Assembly: GCA_964573885.1 (NCBI GenBank)
Contig: CAZNLL010000177.1
Location: 1 to 6,058, forward strand
DNA from: CAZNLL01 sp964573885
Lineage (GTDB): Bacteria; Desulfobacterota; DSM-4660; Desulfatiglandales; Desulfatiglandaceae
Length of the DNA: 6,058 bases
Direction: 5' to 3'
Shown: positions 4,510 through 6,058 of the stretch, piece after piece
How the letters are laid out: each line of letters begins with the position of its first letter
Numbering within the stretch: position 1 is the first letter of the stretch
Translations under genes and position numbers: made by a program
The notes under the pieces: model-generated
Told to the model about the DNA's origin: nothing
The model's database searches: none
Seen by the model: the letters and a program-made list of their open reading frames with translations, nothing else

Positions 4510-5898
4510 TTATTCTAGGGCCGGTTCGGAAAGGGGCCGAAGCAAGGAACTGGGTGTGCCGTGTCTTTCAAAGTGCTGGTGGGCCTGATACATAAAGGTC
4601 CTGATGGCGGCCTCTCTTCCGGGTTGGGAACTCGCATCGTAGGGCGTGTCCAGATAGGGCACGCCGATCCTGTTCATGAGCGGCTTGACAATGGCGGAAG
4701 TGACGGTGCTGGGCATGCAAGTGAAGGGATAGACATTGACCACGCCGTTATAACCCTCGCGGGCGTATTTCATGATCCCTGCGATGCTCAGGCAGGTTTC
4801 GGTGCTCACATCAAAGGTAAAAAGATCATCCTTTTTGACGATGTCTTCCAGATGGGACACCTTGTGATCCTCGGGCAGGTCGAGAAGGGCCTTTGCCCTG
4901 GTGTAGACCTGTTTTTGCCGAAACTCCTTATAAAGGAGGTCTCCCCCAAACTGGATGATCTTTTTCAGCGCTGCTTTCAGGGGCCCCAACCGGAGCCTTT
5001 TGAGGCTGAGCCGAAACTCCGCCTTGGCATCCCTTAACCCGTCGTAGCTGATATAATTCATCCATTCGGCAATGGAAGCATTGACCACTTCAGCGCCGTA
5101 CTTTTCCAGAACCCGGATAATATCCTGATTGGCATGGACATGGGTCCTGAGGTAGATCTCTCCCACAATGCCGATAAGGGGTTTTGGAGGAATGTTGGGA
5201 TCAATGATGGTTTTCGCCCCTTGGATGATTTCCTCCAGCCTGTCGAGGATTTTGTCATAGCTTTTGGAAGGGCCGCAGGCCTCGAAGGCCGCTTCCATCA
5301 GATGCATGGATTTTTTGATAAAGCCGTCTGCCGCTGCAGGTTCATTTTCATAAGGCCTGATTCTCCACAGTAACCTGTCCAAGATGTCGGCAACCACCAC
5401 GGACAGATAGGCGGTTTTTCTTAGGTCCAGGACCCTTTCTTTTTCTATGATCCCGGCCAGAGAATAGCCGTCTTCTGCGGTGAGGGAGGCGATCTTGACG
5501 TCGTCGAACTCGGGAAAGGAATCCAGAACAATGCGCTGGTATTTGTTGTACATGCCGAAACGGCAGGGCCCGTCCGATTCAGGCATGAAATAGACATAGT
5601 TTTTTCCGTTAAAGGAGGCGCCGTTCCTCTCTTTTTCGGACTTCAGGAAATACAGGATATCTCCCATGGTAATCTGGCAGGGATAACATTCTTTCCCGGA
5701 GGTGTATTCCATGCCCAGGTCCAGGCCCTTGTATGTCTCCATGACCTGTGCTTGGATACCGAAACCCCGGAAGGTCGCCGCAAGAAGGTGCGTCCCTATA
5801 TGGTTCATCTCAGGGATCAGGAAGGTCTTGTCCCGGAGGCGGAACTTCCCCACTTTCTCGCTTAGGGATTGGAATTTGATTTCTGGCCTTGGTTCCAT
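4510..5898 (-). CDS. 2-hydroxyacyl-CoA dehydratase activase-related Fe-S protein (DUF2229/HgdB-like, stand-alone)
   Basis: 462 aa, no signal peptide, cytoplasmic. It resembles the C-terminal, non-ATPase part of the long acyl-CoA dehydratase activase proteins, which here would be a separate subunit. Landmarks: FLIPEMNHIGTHLLAATFRGFG (about 26-47); GKECYPCQITMGDIL (69-82) with Cys71 and Cys74; MPESDGPCRFGMYNKYQ (105-121) with Cys112; IGIVGEIYLRTHVHANQDI (242-260); STETCLSIAG with Cys369; and VNVYPFTCMPSTVTSAIVKPL (388-408) with Cys394. The conserved cysteines are probable [4Fe-4S] ligands. Family members are linked to ATP-driven low-potential electron transfer onto 2-hydroxyacyl-CoA dehydratase or benzoyl-CoA reductase-type enzymes. 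No ASKHA ATPase motif is present, so any ATPase must be another polypeptide. Only 9 bp separates it from the upstream gene, with AGAAGGA close before the ATG, which indicates an operon. The partner enzyme and substrate are not determinable. Confidence 0.85.
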   Translation of the reverse strand: MEPRPEIKFQSLSEKVGKFRLRDKTFLIPEMNHIGTHLLAATFRGFGIQAQVMETYKGLDLGMEYTSGKECYPCQITMGDILYFLKSEKERNGASFNGKNYVYFMPESDGPCRFGMYNKYQRIVLDSFPEFDDVKIASLTAEDGYSLAGIIEKERVLDLRKTAYLSVVVADILDRLLWRIRPYENEPAAADGFIKKSMHLMEAAFEACGPSKSYDKILDRLEEIIQGAKTIIDPNIPPKPLIGIVGEIYLRTHVHANQDIIRVLEKYGAEVVNASIAEWMNYISYDGLRDAKAEFRLSLKRLRLGPLKAALKKIIQFGGDLLYKEFRQKQVYTRAKALLDLPEDHKVSHLEDIVKKDDLFTFDVSTETCLSIAGIMKYAREGYNGVVNVYPFTCMPSTVTSAIVKPLMNRIGVPYLDTPYDASSQPGREAAIRTFMYQAHQHFERHGTPSSLLRPLSEPALE

Positions 5899-5907
5899 TT
5901 TCCTTCT

Positions 5908-6058
5908 CTAAGCGCTCAAGGTGGAGGAAGCGCTGTCCATGGCCGCCCTGTATGCCGGACCCTTCACGATCTGCTCCTTTAGCCGGCCGTCTTCGTACTC
6001 TTTTTCCCACACCCGATCAGCGAGTTGGCCCCAGTTCTCGGCATAAGCGTCCATGCGA
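5908..6058 (-). CDS. C-terminal end of an upstream gene, partial
   Basis: The frame entering at the right edge codes for 49 residues and ends at TAG (5910-5908). It is hydrophilic and charged (AENWGQLADRVWEKEYEDGR, then LKEQIVKGPAYRAAMDSA), with no motif that identifies the product. The 9-bp spacing to the next gene suggests translational coupling in one operon with the activase-related protein. A partner such as the ASKHA ATPase subunit or another component of the same system is a reasonable guess from position only. Another frame in this stretch opens at ATG 6010 and reads through 5898, but it would overlap the activase gene and has low-complexity basic composition, so I prefer this one. 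Confidence 0.6.
   Translation of the reverse strand, partial: RMDAYAENWGQLADRVWEKEYEDGRLKEQIVKGPAYRAAMDSASSTLSA

Overview
The window is a moderately GC-rich bacterial scaffold piece, probably a draft or metagenome assembly because it contains a 100-N gap. It most resembles an anaerobic Desulfobacterota (sulfate-reducing or syntrophic 'deltaproteobacterial') genome. The support is a stand-alone 2-hydroxyacyl-CoA dehydratase activase-type Fe-S protein, a crotonase-fold acyl-CoA enzyme, a sigma-54-type promoter and a MucD/DegQ-like HtrA protease. This assignment is inferred from gene content; no marker gene is present.

Layout. (1) Positions 1-1419, minus strand: a two-gene unit. It has a small unrecognised protein of 151 aa (964-1419), overlapped by 14 bp by a lipoprotein gene (1-977) that runs off the window edge. 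The lipoprotein combines a CsgG/TolB-N/FlgO-like domain with C-terminal TPR-like helices. (2) Positions 1420-2041: a divergent control region interrupted by the gap at 1466-1565. The gap is flanked by identical 55-bp ends and is almost certainly a scaffolding artefact. Closing it puts a near-consensus sigma-54 promoter (1621-1636) about 45 bp upstream of the 151-aa gene. On the other side, a sigma-70-like promoter (1894-1922) with an embedded inverted repeat points at the crotonase gene. (3) Positions 2042-2830, plus strand: a crotonase-family protein in which neither catalytic glutamate of classical enoyl-CoA hydratase is conserved. (4) A strong hairpin lies between convergent genes. (5) Positions 2877-4331, minus: a complete periplasmic HtrA serine protease with two PDZ domains. 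(6) Positions 4510-5898, minus: a cysteine-rich dehydratase-activase-related protein, 9 bp behind the end of another gene that enters from the right edge (5908-6058).

How they fit together. The crotonase-like protein and the activase-like protein both point to anaerobic CoA-thioester metabolism, but they are separated by the protease gene, lie on opposite strands and show no shared operon. HtrA is an envelope quality-control enzyme and appears to be transcribed alone. The left unit looks like an envelope or flagellum-related, sigma-54-controlled operon. The flagellar link is inference from promoter type and lipoprotein fold only.

I found no CRISPR array, transposase, tRNA, rRNA or phage gene. 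The most interesting items are the reconstituted sigma-54 promoter and its small operon, and the altered active site of the crotonase.
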